Source: a virus. Taken from it: DNA of 64,000 nt. The notes beneath the pieces were generated by a model that did not search any database, was not told the DNA's origin, and saw nothing but the letters and a program-made list of their open reading frames with translations. This document shows positions 18,805-26,935 of the stretch, one piece after another. Position numbers and translations under genes: made by a program. The first letter of the stretch is position 1, and every line of letters begins with the position of its first letter. The DNA lies in IMG/VR virus record IMGVR_UViG_3300047494_000061, positions 1-64,000 of that record; one strand, written 5' to 3'.

Positions 18805-18835
18805 AAAAACGCCGGACCCAGGTTCGAGTCCGGCG
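18805..18835 (-). terminator. Rho-independent terminator
   Basis: On the minus strand an 8-base stem (CGCCGGAC/GTCCGGCG) with a 10-base loop is followed by TTTTT. It lies just after the stop of the secreted protein gene that follows the capsid gene. Confidence 0.85.
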
Positions 18836-18851
18836 CATTTCCCTATTTGCC

Positions 18852-19634
18852 CTAGTTGAGAATGTTGTAGTTGTAGACCGCCGTATTGCCGGTGCCGCAA
18901 GTGGCGCTGAAACTCGTGCCAGGGGTGCTTGCGGTGATGTACGGATTCCCGACGGCCGCCGTGCCCGACTTCCAACTGATGACTACATCGGAAGTTGCCA
19001 AGTAGAGCGCGTTTGCGACCACGATGGTGCCACCAGAGGTGCAAGTGAATGTGCCTTTTCGTGAACCGCTGTTCAGCACTACGCCGCCGCTAGTGGCCGC
19101 CGTGGGCAAAGTACCAGCATTCCCCGATGCGATCGGCAGGGTCTGGGTAAGCACGTTCGACCCGGAAGGAGTCGGAAACCAGTTCGCTTCCCCGTTGCTC
19201 GTCGCTCCAACCCACACCTGATAGTAGGAAGCGTAAGGCACGGGAGTGCAGGTCCATGTGATGCTTCCTGCAGCCGTGGTCGTCACCAGAGCCGACTCGG
19301 TACTCGGCAGGGCAATGCCGCCGTACCAGTCGACCGCGACGCATTTGGCGTAGTTCGCGCCAGCCGCGACGGTGCCGGTCGTGTAAGATGGAGCGCCGGT
19401 GACGGCGGCGGCAGGACCAGGAGTCATGCCTACTTGAAGGCTGTCCAAAAATCCTAGGCCGCCGATGAAGACGTTCTTCGCGAAGTAGGAATTGTTTGAC
19501 CCGTCCTGCCCGCCTACTTGGTAGATCGACGGGGAGTTCTGGAATCCGGGATTGATCTGCTGTGGAGTTTGAGCGACCGCACCAACCGTTGCCAGTGCGA
19601 GCACCGATGCGAAGAGTGATTTCATTACTTTCAT
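18852..19634 (-). CDS. Secreted Ig-like protein downstream of the capsid gene, 260 aa
   Basis: The start at ATG 19634 has GGAAACGGAA just upstream and begins a clear signal peptide (KSLFASVLALATVGAVAQ, cleavage near residue 23). The mature part is Gly/Ser/Thr-rich and beta-type, with ITWTCTPVPYASYYQVWVG resembling an FnIII/Ig strand set. A signal peptide on a product encoded right after the major capsid gene is unusual, because capsid-associated proteins normally stay in the cytoplasm. It may be a periplasmic or surface protein acting on the infected cell. Flanked by a hairpin upstream and a terminator downstream. Confidence 0.65.
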   Translation of the reverse strand: MKVMKSLFASVLALATVGAVAQTPQQINPGFQNSPSIYQVGGQDGSNNSYFAKNVFIGGLGFLDSLQVGMTPGPAAAVTGAPSYTTGTVAAGANYAKCVAVDWYGGIALPSTESALVTTTAAGSITWTCTPVPYASYYQVWVGATSNGEANWFPTPSGSNVLTQTLPIASGNAGTLPTAATSGGVVLNSGSRKGTFTCTSGGTIVVANALYLATSDVVISWKSGTAAVGNPYITASTPGTSFSATCGTGNTAVYNYNILN

Positions 19635-19671
19635 TTCCGTTTCCTCTCTTGGCTTCACGTCTCTTAGCGTT

Positions 19672-19701
19672 CTTAAGGGCGACTCGAAAGCCGCCCCTAA
19701 G
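19672..19701 (-). other. Intergenic hairpin after the capsid gene
   Basis: A 10-base stem (CTTAGGGGCG/CGCCCTTAAG, one G-T pair) with a 10-base loop and no U-run. It probably protects the abundant capsid mRNA 3' end or attenuates read-through into the secreted-protein gene. Confidence 0.6.
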
Positions 19702-19710
19702 TGGTTGGTT

Positions 19711-20985
19711 TTAGTAGCCGGTCGGCTCAGGCAGGCCCGAGATGTACGACTGGGATTTGAGATTGACCACGTAATACTGAACAGTGTCGATCATAAAGCT
19801 CGACATTACGCTGGTCGGCTGTCCGTTGGTGCCGATCTGCCGGAAGATGGTCCTGCCCTGGTCGTTCAACCAGAACGGCGCATCGCCCCAGCGAATCTTT
19901 TCCCAAGTCTCCAGATTCAGGAAGTCCACGCGAGAGATATTGCCGTGGATGTTCTTGACGAAGATATTGCCAGCCACCTTCATATCGCCAGTGGTCAACA
20001 GGTCGAAGCCGGTGCCCACGGTGCCATCGTTCTTCCAGAAGTTCGTCAGCGACAGGCCCGACTGTTCGTATTGAGCTTGCTGGCCGGGGGCCATGTGCAT
20101 CTTGAACTTGCCAGCCTTGACCGCATCCTCGCCGATGGAGTGGATGATCTGATCCAGCCCCAGACGGAAGAGCGGAGGAGTCAGCGACGATCCCGCCGCC
20201 GCCACGCCGTTCGACAGGATGAAGTTGTTGGCCGCCTGAGTCCTGTCAATGCCGATGGTCATGCCGACCGGGGAATTGTTGTTCCAGTAGGGCAGGCCAT
20301 AGACGAACTGGGGAGCGCCGGAGACGAGGTTGTTGAACCGCAGAACGGTTCCGCCGGCATAAGCGTTGTCAACAGTGAGGATCTGGGTCGCGCCGATTGT
20401 CTTCTGCACCGCAGTGACGTTCGAAGTTCCCACATACGCCAAGCCGTTGTAGACGTCGATGTTGTTGCCCTTGTCGAACAGGCGCGCGCCGAAATCAGCC
20501 GAAGACAGGGTATAGGTTCCCCCAGCGCCCGCAGTCGTTGCGGTGATGGTTCCCCAGTATCCTGTGCCGTCGCCGCAGCAAAGGCTTTCATCGCGGGTCA
20601 GTTTTAGTTGCTCGGTCGCGCCGCGCATGGTCTTGTCGACCACGTTGGCGACGGCCAGCATCGAACTGGTAGTGGTGATATCCGCCAACTCGGTCCAGCC
20701 GACAGGAACGGCCCAGGAGACGGGCTGCATGACGCCGTACTGCCAATCGGGAGAACCCGGAGCCGGGTAGTTTGCCGCCGCGTCCAGCGCGATCGCCGAC
20801 CGGATGCCGGGGATTGCGTCTTGGAACGTGACGCGGTACGAATGCTCGGAAACTTTGGTAGCCTTGCCGCTGGAGGAAATGAGCGCGTCCAGCTTGGAGT
20901 CCTTTTCAACCAGCAGTTGCGGCTGGTTCCAGACGCCTTCGAGCATGACCGCCGCCGCACCAACACTTGCCTGGAGAGCTGCCAT
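19711..20985 (-). CDS. Major capsid protein, 424 aa
   Basis: Start chosen at ATG 20985, which follows AAAGGA; an upstream in-frame start at 21054 would overlap the scaffold stop. The protein has features of a phage coat protein: an N-terminal helix region (LLVEKDSKLDALISSSG), long alternating strands, and a C-terminal section FWKNDGTVGTGFDLLTTGDM followed by a DAPFWLNDQGRTIFRQIG segment. Gene order portal-scaffold-capsid supports it. It is not obviously processed. Confidence comes mainly from size, composition and synteny. Confidence 0.75.
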   Translation of the reverse strand: MAALQASVGAAAVMLEGVWNQPQLLVEKDSKLDALISSSGKATKVSEHSYRVTFQDAIPGIRSAIALDAAANYPAPGSPDWQYGVMQPVSWAVPVGWTELADITTTSSMLAVANVVDKTMRGATEQLKLTRDESLCCGDGTGYWGTITATTAGAGGTYTLSSADFGARLFDKGNNIDVYNGLAYVGTSNVTAVQKTIGATQILTVDNAYAGGTVLRFNNLVSGAPQFVYGLPYWNNNSPVGMTIGIDRTQAANNFILSNGVAAAGSSLTPPLFRLGLDQIIHSIGEDAVKAGKFKMHMAPGQQAQYEQSGLSLTNFWKNDGTVGTGFDLLTTGDMKVAGNIFVKNIHGNISRVDFLNLETWEKIRWGDAPFWLNDQGRTIFRQIGTNGQPTSVMSSFMIDTVQYYVVNLKSQSYISGLPEPTGY

Positions 20986-21043
20986 CGGGATAGTCCTTTC
21001 TCTGTGTATTGCTGCTCGGTTGCTGGAACGCGATGCGATGTCT

Positions 21044-22531
21044 TTAAGCGGCAAGACCCTTGAGTTTGGGATTCTGAAGCATCATGTGTACCGTGATGTC
21101 CGAACCCTTCGGCTCTCTCCCCGGATTCGCCGCTCTCCAAGAAGCTTCGGCCGCGGCATATTCCTGTTGCGGACTTAGACTTCCGGTAGTGCGTGCTCCC
21201 GGCTGGAGGGATGCACCGCCATTGACTTCGCTGCGAGCGTTTTCCGCTCGTGCGGCCTGTGCTGCTTGACGTGACTCGACCTTGCCCTTGACCGCAACGC
21301 CAGCTTCCCGAAGGATGGGCCGGGCGATTCGCGGAAGATTATCGCGGGTGAATTGCTTGGCCAGCGCTTCTTCTTCTGCGAGACGCGCGGGACTCGCGGG
21401 CTTCATGCGAATCTGCGCTCTGCGGCTTTGATACGCGGCGTTGTTTTTGATCGCGGCCTTGAAATCGGTCTCGATCTGTTTTTCCACCGCGCTGCGGGTA
21501 AATTTATCCAGCCCGGTCGCCAGTCCCAGCAGGCTTCCGACCTCGGTCTCGTACAGCGATTGGAGCTTGCCGTTGAGAGTGGAGGTGTATTCCTTTTGGG
21601 CTGCCTGGGTGGAGGTTTCGCGTTCGGCCTTTAATCTGGCTTCCTGCGCGTCGAGTTCGGCTTTGCGAGCCGCAAGAGCGGGATCGCTGTCGGTGGTCTT
21701 ATCCGCTGTGGAGGGCAGCAGTCCTACACTCTCCATGACCAGATCCAGCGCCGCTTTTACGTTCTCATCGCCTTTTGCTGCTAGTTCTTCCACTTTGCGA
21801 ACCACGTTCAGCGCAAGCCAGCGCTTTCCGACGGTCTGCAAAAACTTGCTTGCGGTCCCATCGGTGAGGATGGTTCCCTTTTCGTCCCGGCGAATCTCGC
21901 CGTTCTCGTCCCGCAAAGCCGATCCTTCGATCAGCTTGTTGATGAAGGACGTAGTTCCCTTTTCAACGTCCTGCGAGACCTGGCTAAAGGCTTCCGAGAA
22001 TCCCGCGTACGTTTGCGCCGTCTCGACCGCAATTTCCGCTTCGGCGGGAGACGCGAAGTATTTTTCATAGGCGGCGCCGCGTTCGGCAAGACGCGCATTC
22101 GCCAGAATCTCGTTGCGGGTGTCTTGATCCAAAGCGGCCTTGAGAGCCGGGTTTGCTTCGATTTTGGCGGCAAGGTCTTTCGCTCCAACGAAACCGTCTT
22201 CGTCGAGCGAGTAGCCGGGTTCGTCTTCCTGCGCGGCGGGAGTCGCTTCCGTAGTGGCAGCAGGCTCCGCTTTGGCAGGCTCGGCAACCGTAGGCTCGGC
22301 CGCAGGAGTCGATGGAGTCGCGGGAGCGGCGCTTAGATCGTCGTTGAAGCCTTTGGACTTGGCGGCTTCGACCATCGCATTGACAGACTGGTCGTGCGAG
22401 AGAGCGCCGGTATTCGGGGTCGCGACAGGACTCGGCGTGGCTGCCGGAGAAGGGGTTGCGGCTGGCGCTGCCGCAGGTGCGGCGGCGGCGGGGGCGGAAG
22501 ACGGAATTGTTGCGCTGGTTGCCATCGACAC
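21044..22531 (-). CDS. Scaffolding-like protein, 495 aa (493 from the ATG)
   Basis: The N-terminal 130 residues are Ala/Pro/Thr/Glu-rich and disordered. A long coiled-coil region follows (KAELDAQEARLKAERETSTQAAQ), and the basic C-terminus has KPASPARLAEEEALAKQF. This composition between portal and capsid genes is typical of scaffolds. The start is uncertain: GTG 22531 overlaps the late motif and ATG 22525 is four bases after it. Neither has a ribosome site, so translation may be leaderless or begin at a downstream codon. Confidence 0.6.
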   Translation of the reverse strand: MSMATSATIPSSAPAAAAPAAAPAATPSPAATPSPVATPNTGALSHDQSVNAMVEAAKSKGFNDDLSAAPATPSTPAAEPTVAEPAKAEPAATTEATPAAQEDEPGYSLDEDGFVGAKDLAAKIEANPALKAALDQDTRNEILANARLAERGAAYEKYFASPAEAEIAVETAQTYAGFSEAFSQVSQDVEKGTTSFINKLIEGSALRDENGEIRRDEKGTILTDGTASKFLQTVGKRWLALNVVRKVEELAAKGDENVKAALDLVMESVGLLPSTADKTTDSDPALAARKAELDAQEARLKAERETSTQAAQKEYTSTLNGKLQSLYETEVGSLLGLATGLDKFTRSAVEKQIETDFKAAIKNNAAYQSRRAQIRMKPASPARLAEEEALAKQFTRDNLPRIARPILREAGVAVKGKVESRQAAQAARAENARSEVNGGASLQPGARTTGSLSPQQEYAAAEASWRAANPGREPKGSDITVHMMLQNPKLKGLAA

Positions 22532-22544
22532 GCAGAGTAGCAGA
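22530..22544 (-). promoter_or_regulatory. Late motif copy 3 (TCTGCTACTCTGCGT)
   Basis: Exact copy in the 21-base gap between portal and scaffold. It abuts the scaffold start codon, so a promoter reading here implies an almost leaderless mRNA. The flank diverges (GTCG instead of AACG). Confidence 0.75.
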
Positions 22545-22552
22545 TCGCACTT

Positions 22553-24964
22553 TTAGGGCGAGGGAGGTTGCCCACCTTTAGTGTTTGCCGCCGCCTGCGC
22601 CGCCTGCATCTGTTCGGCGGCCTGCTCTTTGGCCATCTGAGCGGAAATAGCGAGAAAGGCGAGAACGTTTCCGTATCCTGTCGGATTCGATTCCGCTTGC
22701 TCCCAGTTTCGCTGCAGCCATTTCTTCGCGAGAATCGTGCAGACCTGGGGGTCGTCGATGCGGAAGTCGGGCATGATCGACGGGATCACGATCAGCTTCG
22801 GGGAGTTCGGGTCTTGCGGATTCAGTGCCGGGTTCGGCTTCGATATCGGTCCGTTCGGGTCTTGCGACAGCCGATGCAGGATCGTTTTAATTTTCGCTCT
22901 CTCAGGCTCGGTCGAGAGCTCCATCCCTTTCGGCAGGACATAATGGGCCACCTCGTTGGCGATATCGGGATCGCTGAGCATTTGGGTTATGAAGGGAAGC
23001 TTCTGGTTTTCTGCCAGCAATTGCTGAACTCGCGCCTGTTCTTCCGTGTAGGTTGCCGGGAATCCTTCGGTATCTTCCGGGTAAGTGAAGAAGTTCCCGC
23101 CAAGTTCCGACTTCAACATCCGAACCGTATTCCAGCCGTCGCCGGAGTCGTTCTCTTCGACGATCTTGATCTCCTCGTCCATGTTGTCCACCGAGCACAT
23201 GACCGAGAGTTTGGCTCTTTGCGCTTTCTCGGAGCGCATCTGGTTCAAGTATTGCTTCAGCCTTCCCAGCGCCGTGTTGAGCGCCTGTTCCTGCCCTTCG
23301 GCCGTCTGGACGTTCTTGTCCGACCCGCCAAATACTTGCGGCATAACTCCCACGAGGAACTGGGCTCGGGTGGTGAGCGTGTCGGGATACTTGTAAATCT
23401 CCGAATCGATCTGGAAGGTCATTTGATGGAACAACTGATCCAGCGGGACTCGCTGCCCGGTCTCTTCGTCAGTCCTGCTGACTCCGGTCAAGTTCCCTGG
23501 AGTCAGAACCTTGTTCTGCATCGCGTTGCCGTCGATGTAGTCGGCGTCGTAAAGCATCGTCCCGTAGGCGACGCGATCCATGTAGGCGTCGATCTTGTTG
23601 ACCGCCCCGGTGACTCGCTCTTGCACGTCCAGGCAAGGCTTTCCAACCGCAGGAGGATAAGCGCCGGCGCCCTTGAACGTCCCGCACCATGTCCAATGCT
23701 TGCGGCAATCCTCGTTCTTCGCGTCAAGGAAGGTTTCGTCGTTCGTTAGAACCAGCTTGCATCCTTCGGGATAGCGGCTGGCGAGCTCTTGGGCGAGTTC
23801 CTGATCTTCTAGTTCGTTGAAGGTCTCGGCTTTAATCCAGCAACGGGAATAGCTGACATTTCCTTCAAGAATGATGGGGCGATTGTTCGATCCTGGAGTA
23901 GTTTGTCCCGCGCGACCCGTGGCCGCCATGTCTCCGCCCGAAGCCGTGTCCGTTCCGCGCCCTGGCGTGATTTCGGAATATCTTTCAGGGTAAGCCGACC
24001 TGATCTTTGAAGCGGCTATTTCGATCGTGTAGTCGAGGATTTCGGTCTCTGCGATCGGATCGCGAATGCAGTCTGGGTTGATATCGACCATCAAGCCGTT
24101 CACGACATCGTAGGCCGTCATGCCGTTGGCGACTTCTACTTGTCCTGTCACCTGCGGCAAGTCGAGAGTTTGGCCTTCATACCAGTCCTTTTGGGCAAGA
24201 GGTTGGCCGCACTTGGCGCAATTCGGATCGTCTCCGAACGGGCTGGAGTTTTGATCGCCAGGGTTGGCGGTTCCGCAGTTCGAGCAAAGATAAGAGTCCG
24301 GCGAGACCTTCGCGGAGACTATGCCGATCTGATCCTGCTTCGAGGTTCCAGCGCGATCCTTGTCGATCACATACCGGACATAGGTGAAGTAGCATCCAGT
24401 CAACCAAAGATAGAGAAGTTCCAGCTGCTGAAGAGACAGGACATCGTTCATCCGGTCGTTGTAGCCGGAGATCGTCGTGCCTTTTTTTGCGATCTGGATG
24501 TCGTCTTCGTCCTGCGCGTCCACCGGCTGCCAAATGATGCCGCCCATATCGACCATCAGCGCCGCGATAAAGATCATGGCGAACGCTTGGTAGATGTTGT
24601 CGTTGTGGGCGTATAGCTGGGGATCGTCGCCCTGGCCCAAGAATCCCTGCATGAGCTGGTTGATCGTGTCGAGCGCCGCGGACTGGTCGTTCAGCAGGGC
24701 ATAGGTGTTTCCACGCAGAGCTTCGATGGAGCGCATCGCCTCCGACACGAATCTCATGCGCTTGGGCTGGTAGCGCGTCTTGAATGTCCTGCGGAGTTCG
24801 ATCAGCGCGGCCTTGCACCGTTCGTCGAGTTGATCTGCGGCTAGTTTCTGCTCTGCAGTCTGGGGAGAATCGGTGGTCGCGTCGTCGCCGGAGGATTGCG
24901 GCGCTGTCGAGTTTGCATCTTGAGCGCTTAGCGCTGCCATAAGGGCCGGGGCCATCGTTGCCAT
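22553..24964 (-). CDS. Portal protein with an inserted zinc ribbon, 803 aa
   Basis: Size, helical wing segments (LIELRRTFKTRYQPKRMRF), a long C-terminal helix after VVPSIMPDFRI-type sequence, and a Gln/Ala-rich tail (MAKEQAAEQMQAAQAAAN) match podovirus portals. Residues about 228-256 carry CSNC ... CAKC, a four-cysteine ribbon not usual in portals. The segment DSEIYKYPDTLTTRAQFLVGVMPQVFGG resembles the membrane-side loop region of phage portals. It precedes scaffold and capsid. DNA passes through the dodecamer during packaging and ejection (family knowledge). Confidence 0.75.
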   Translation of the reverse strand: MATMAPALMAALSAQDANSTAPQSSGDDATTDSPQTAEQKLAADQLDERCKAALIELRRTFKTRYQPKRMRFVSEAMRSIEALRGNTYALLNDQSAALDTINQLMQGFLGQGDDPQLYAHNDNIYQAFAMIFIAALMVDMGGIIWQPVDAQDEDDIQIAKKGTTISGYNDRMNDVLSLQQLELLYLWLTGCYFTYVRYVIDKDRAGTSKQDQIGIVSAKVSPDSYLCSNCGTANPGDQNSSPFGDDPNCAKCGQPLAQKDWYEGQTLDLPQVTGQVEVANGMTAYDVVNGLMVDINPDCIRDPIAETEILDYTIEIAASKIRSAYPERYSEITPGRGTDTASGGDMAATGRAGQTTPGSNNRPIILEGNVSYSRCWIKAETFNELEDQELAQELASRYPEGCKLVLTNDETFLDAKNEDCRKHWTWCGTFKGAGAYPPAVGKPCLDVQERVTGAVNKIDAYMDRVAYGTMLYDADYIDGNAMQNKVLTPGNLTGVSRTDEETGQRVPLDQLFHQMTFQIDSEIYKYPDTLTTRAQFLVGVMPQVFGGSDKNVQTAEGQEQALNTALGRLKQYLNQMRSEKAQRAKLSVMCSVDNMDEEIKIVEENDSGDGWNTVRMLKSELGGNFFTYPEDTEGFPATYTEEQARVQQLLAENQKLPFITQMLSDPDIANEVAHYVLPKGMELSTEPERAKIKTILHRLSQDPNGPISKPNPALNPQDPNSPKLIVIPSIMPDFRIDDPQVCTILAKKWLQRNWEQAESNPTGYGNVLAFLAISAQMAKEQAAEQMQAAQAAANTKGGQPPSP

Positions 24965-24967
24965 GAT

Positions 24968-25462
24968 CTATTTCCCCTCCGCAGCGTCGATCATGCGTTG
25001 AACGTGCGCCGGAACGTAGTCCGGCCGCGATGCTCCCGATTCCGGAATCGTGCCGACCGAGGCTTCTTCGAGAGTCCTGCGGGACTTTTGATATTTGTCG
25101 CGAACGATGTTTGCTTTGATACGCGCCACGGTTTGAGCGAGAACATAGGGATTCGCCGGTCCTCCAAGCTCTTTTGCCGCCGCTTTGGCTAGATCCTCGG
25201 GATTGTTTTCGTCGAGGCTCGCCCAGTCGACTTGATCGTCTTCTTTCTTCGGAAGATCTATCGGCTTGCGTCGGCGGGAAGCGACTATCGCAGGAGACAT
25301 GACGGCAAAATCATCAGGTAGCTGAACAGTCACCTTGACAGGCACCGGTTGAGCGATTCGCGCCTCCAAGGCGGCGATCGTCTCCTGCTGCCAACGAATC
25401 TGCGCGTTCTTGGCGCTGACGACATCTTCGTGATGCTCGCGCCCAATCCAAGGCCAACGCAC
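24968..25462 (-). CDS. Hypothetical protein upstream of portal, 164 aa
   Basis: GTG start at 25462. The N-terminal helix (AKNAQIRWQQETIAALEARIAQP) is coiled-coil-like. The rest is charged and probably partly disordered, with RRRKPIDLPKKEDDQVDW. It lies three bases before the portal gene. A small packaging or assembly factor is possible, but no family is recognised. Confidence 0.6.
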   Translation of the reverse strand: MRWPWIGREHHEDVVSAKNAQIRWQQETIAALEARIAQPVPVKVTVQLPDDFAVMSPAIVASRRRKPIDLPKKEDDQVDWASLDENNPEDLAKAAAKELGGPANPYVLAQTVARIKANIVRDKYQKSRRTLEEASVGTIPESGASRPDYVPAHVQRMIDAAEGK

Positions 25463-25463
25463 G

Positions 25464-25799
25464 TTAGTTCGTCTCCGATACCCTAACGGCTGTGGCCGCT
25501 CCCATAGACTTCACCTGGCAATAGACCGTGGCAGGGCAATTGGCCGCCGACAGTCCGTTCCATCCCGCAGGAGACCCCACAAGCGGTCCTACGCCGTTCG
25601 GCACGATATTGCCGATGATGATGGGCTGCTGCGTGGGAGGGTATTCGTCGGTGTTGCCGTTGGGCCACAGTACGATGAGTCCCGCGGCTGCGCCAGTGCC
25701 GTCTTCCTGAATGGCGACGCCGCGCGCGAACGTCTTGGCGGTGAGAGCGACGAATGCCGCGCCTGTGACTGCGATTGGCGCTTGAACCTGAATGCCCAT
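25464..25799 (-). CDS. Small beta-type virion protein, 111 aa
   Basis: Start chosen at ATG 25799 because GGAGGG lies seven bases upstream; a longer frame to 26021 overlaps the preceding gene. The product is Gly/Ala/Pro/Val-rich (GLIVLWPNGNTDEYPPTQQP) and looks like a small decoration or fibre-base protein. Function unknown. Confidence 0.6.
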   Translation of the reverse strand: MGIQVQAPIAVTGAAFVALTAKTFARGVAIQEDGTGAAAGLIVLWPNGNTDEYPPTQQPIIIGNIVPNGVGPLVGSPAGWNGLSAANCPATVYCQVKSMGAATAVRVSETN

Positions 25800-25803
25800 C
25801 GTT

Positions 25804-26262
25804 TTACCCTCCGTACATCGATCCCGGACTTGCCGGAGCCGCAGGCTGCTGCTGCTCGTCGTCCTCCCCGAAAGGATTGGACTTTGGAGCCATAGGCTGC
25901 TGCGCGGGCGCGGCAGGACTCTGCATCGCCTGTTGCGCCATTTGTTTGGCTTCCGGCCCGTACTGCCCCGAGTGCGCCGCCTGGACAAGCTTATGAAGAT
26001 GTTCGGGATGCATCTTGGCAATCATGGCTTTATGGTCGCCAGCGGGAGGGTCGCCACGCTCTCCCAATTTTTTGTGGGCCATCGCTTCGATCTTGGGACG
26101 CTCGGACGGCGGAGCATTGTGGTCGAGTCGCAAAGCCGCCTCGGCGTGAGCCTTATCGGGCATAGGGTAGGAGCCGGAGCCGGGAGCCTTGGAAGGGACT
26201 CCAAAGTCTTTCTTTGGCACTTCTCTGCGGTCTGCGGCGCTCAACACGGCCATATCGGGCAT
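25804..26262 (-). CDS. Hypothetical protein with a YPMPDKAHAEAAL motif, 152 aa
   Basis: The N-terminus (LSAADRREVPKKDFGVPSK, then SYPMPDKAHAEAALRL) has a pattern that recurs in phage structural-region proteins (DUF6582-like, recalled without search). The C-terminal half is Gln/Pro/Ala-rich and acidic. It is the first gene after the lysis-cassette terminator and a late motif 14 bases upstream, so it probably opens the head-gene transcript. Confidence 0.65.
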   Translation of the reverse strand: MPDMAVLSAADRREVPKKDFGVPSKAPGSGSYPMPDKAHAEAALRLDHNAPPSERPKIEAMAHKKLGERGDPPAGDHKAMIAKMHPEHLHKLVQAAHSGQYGPEAKQMAQQAMQSPAAPAQQPMAPKSNPFGEDDEQQQPAAPASPGSMYGG

Positions 26263-26276
26263 CCCCCTGAATCGTT

Positions 26277-26291
26277 ACGCAGAGTAGCAGA
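26277..26291 (-). promoter_or_regulatory. Late motif copy 4 (TCTGCTACTCTGCGT)
   Basis: Exact copy directly downstream of a rho-independent terminator and 14 bases before the first head gene. This terminator-motif-gene order is the strongest hint that the motif initiates transcription. Confidence 0.8.
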
Positions 26292-26294
26292 TCG

Positions 26295-26330
26295 AAAAAG
26301 CAAAGGGCGCGAACCTTTCGGCCCACGCCC
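26295..26330 (-). terminator. Rho-independent terminator after the lysis cassette
   Basis: On the minus strand, an 11-pair stem with wobbles (GGGCGTGGGCC/GGTTCGCGCCC) closed by a GAAA tetraloop is followed by TTTGCTTTTT. About 70 bases separate it from the lysozyme-like gene. Confidence 0.85.
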
Positions 26331-26401
26331 CTCTCTTGCCTGCTCTGGCTGCCAGCTTGCGCTAGCGATTCTCCGCGACCTCCTCTCTTCTCCGAATTGG
26401 A

Positions 26402-26929
26402 CTACGAACCGATAACCGATCCCGAAAATGGAATTCGAGGATTCCGATAGTTCTCGACGAGTTGATTGGCGTATCTTCGGACTCCTGCGGGCCACGTGTT
26501 GTCGTGCGGGATGTGGCCGCAATTCCAGATCGCGCCGCAGGACTCGATATCTTTCGGGTCGAACTTCTGAAACTGCCGCTTCATGAACGTCACCGAGCAC
26601 ATGAACGCAATGTCCAATTGACCCATCTCGTCTGGAGTCGTACCCGAAGGGCAATTGCAAAGCATGATCTGGAAGGGGCCGTAGGAACATGCGCCGGCCG
26701 ATCCGAACTTTTCAAGAAGAGGGGCTTGCGTGGGAGATTGGGCGTACATTCCGCCAACATCGAATGCGGGCTCGTGCCGGGGAGTGCAGTTTTCGCCGAA
26801 GGATGATTCGTTGCCGGTGAACGCCCATAGAAGCGTGGCGGCATCCACAAGCGCGGGAAGGGCTACCTGGAGAGAGGGAGCCCACTGCGCACACAATCCT
26901 GCTACTTGCTCTGGCGGGTAGCTCGTCAT
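26402..26929 (-). CDS. Lysozyme/transglycosylase-like endolysin, 175 aa
   Basis: A lysozyme-fold pattern is visible: a catalytic-type Glu in WAFTGNESSFG (residues about 34-44), then SAGACSYGPFQIM, as in lytic transglycosylases, and a helical C-terminus ending in YANQLVENY. Several cysteines (CNC, CGAIWNCG) suggest disulphides or a metal site. It has no obvious signal peptide, so release would need the holin-like protein encoded nearby. The position at the end of a lysis cassette followed by a terminator fits. Confidence 0.7.
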   Translation of the reverse strand: MTSYPPEQVAGLCAQWAPSLQVALPALVDAATLLWAFTGNESSFGENCTPRHEPAFDVGGMYAQSPTQAPLLEKFGSAGACSYGPFQIMLCNCPSGTTPDEMGQLDIAFMCSVTFMKRQFQKFDPKDIESCGAIWNCGHIPHDNTWPAGVRRYANQLVENYRNPRIPFSGSVIGS

Positions 26930-26935
26930 TGCCCT

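Noticed and set aside
18810-18835. tRNA-like T-arm sequence (GGTTCGAGTCC) on the plus strand, suggesting a tRNA 3' end or an attachment site
   Set aside because: The surrounding bases form a perfect terminator hairpin on the minus strand, and no acceptor, D or anticodon arms can be drawn upstream.
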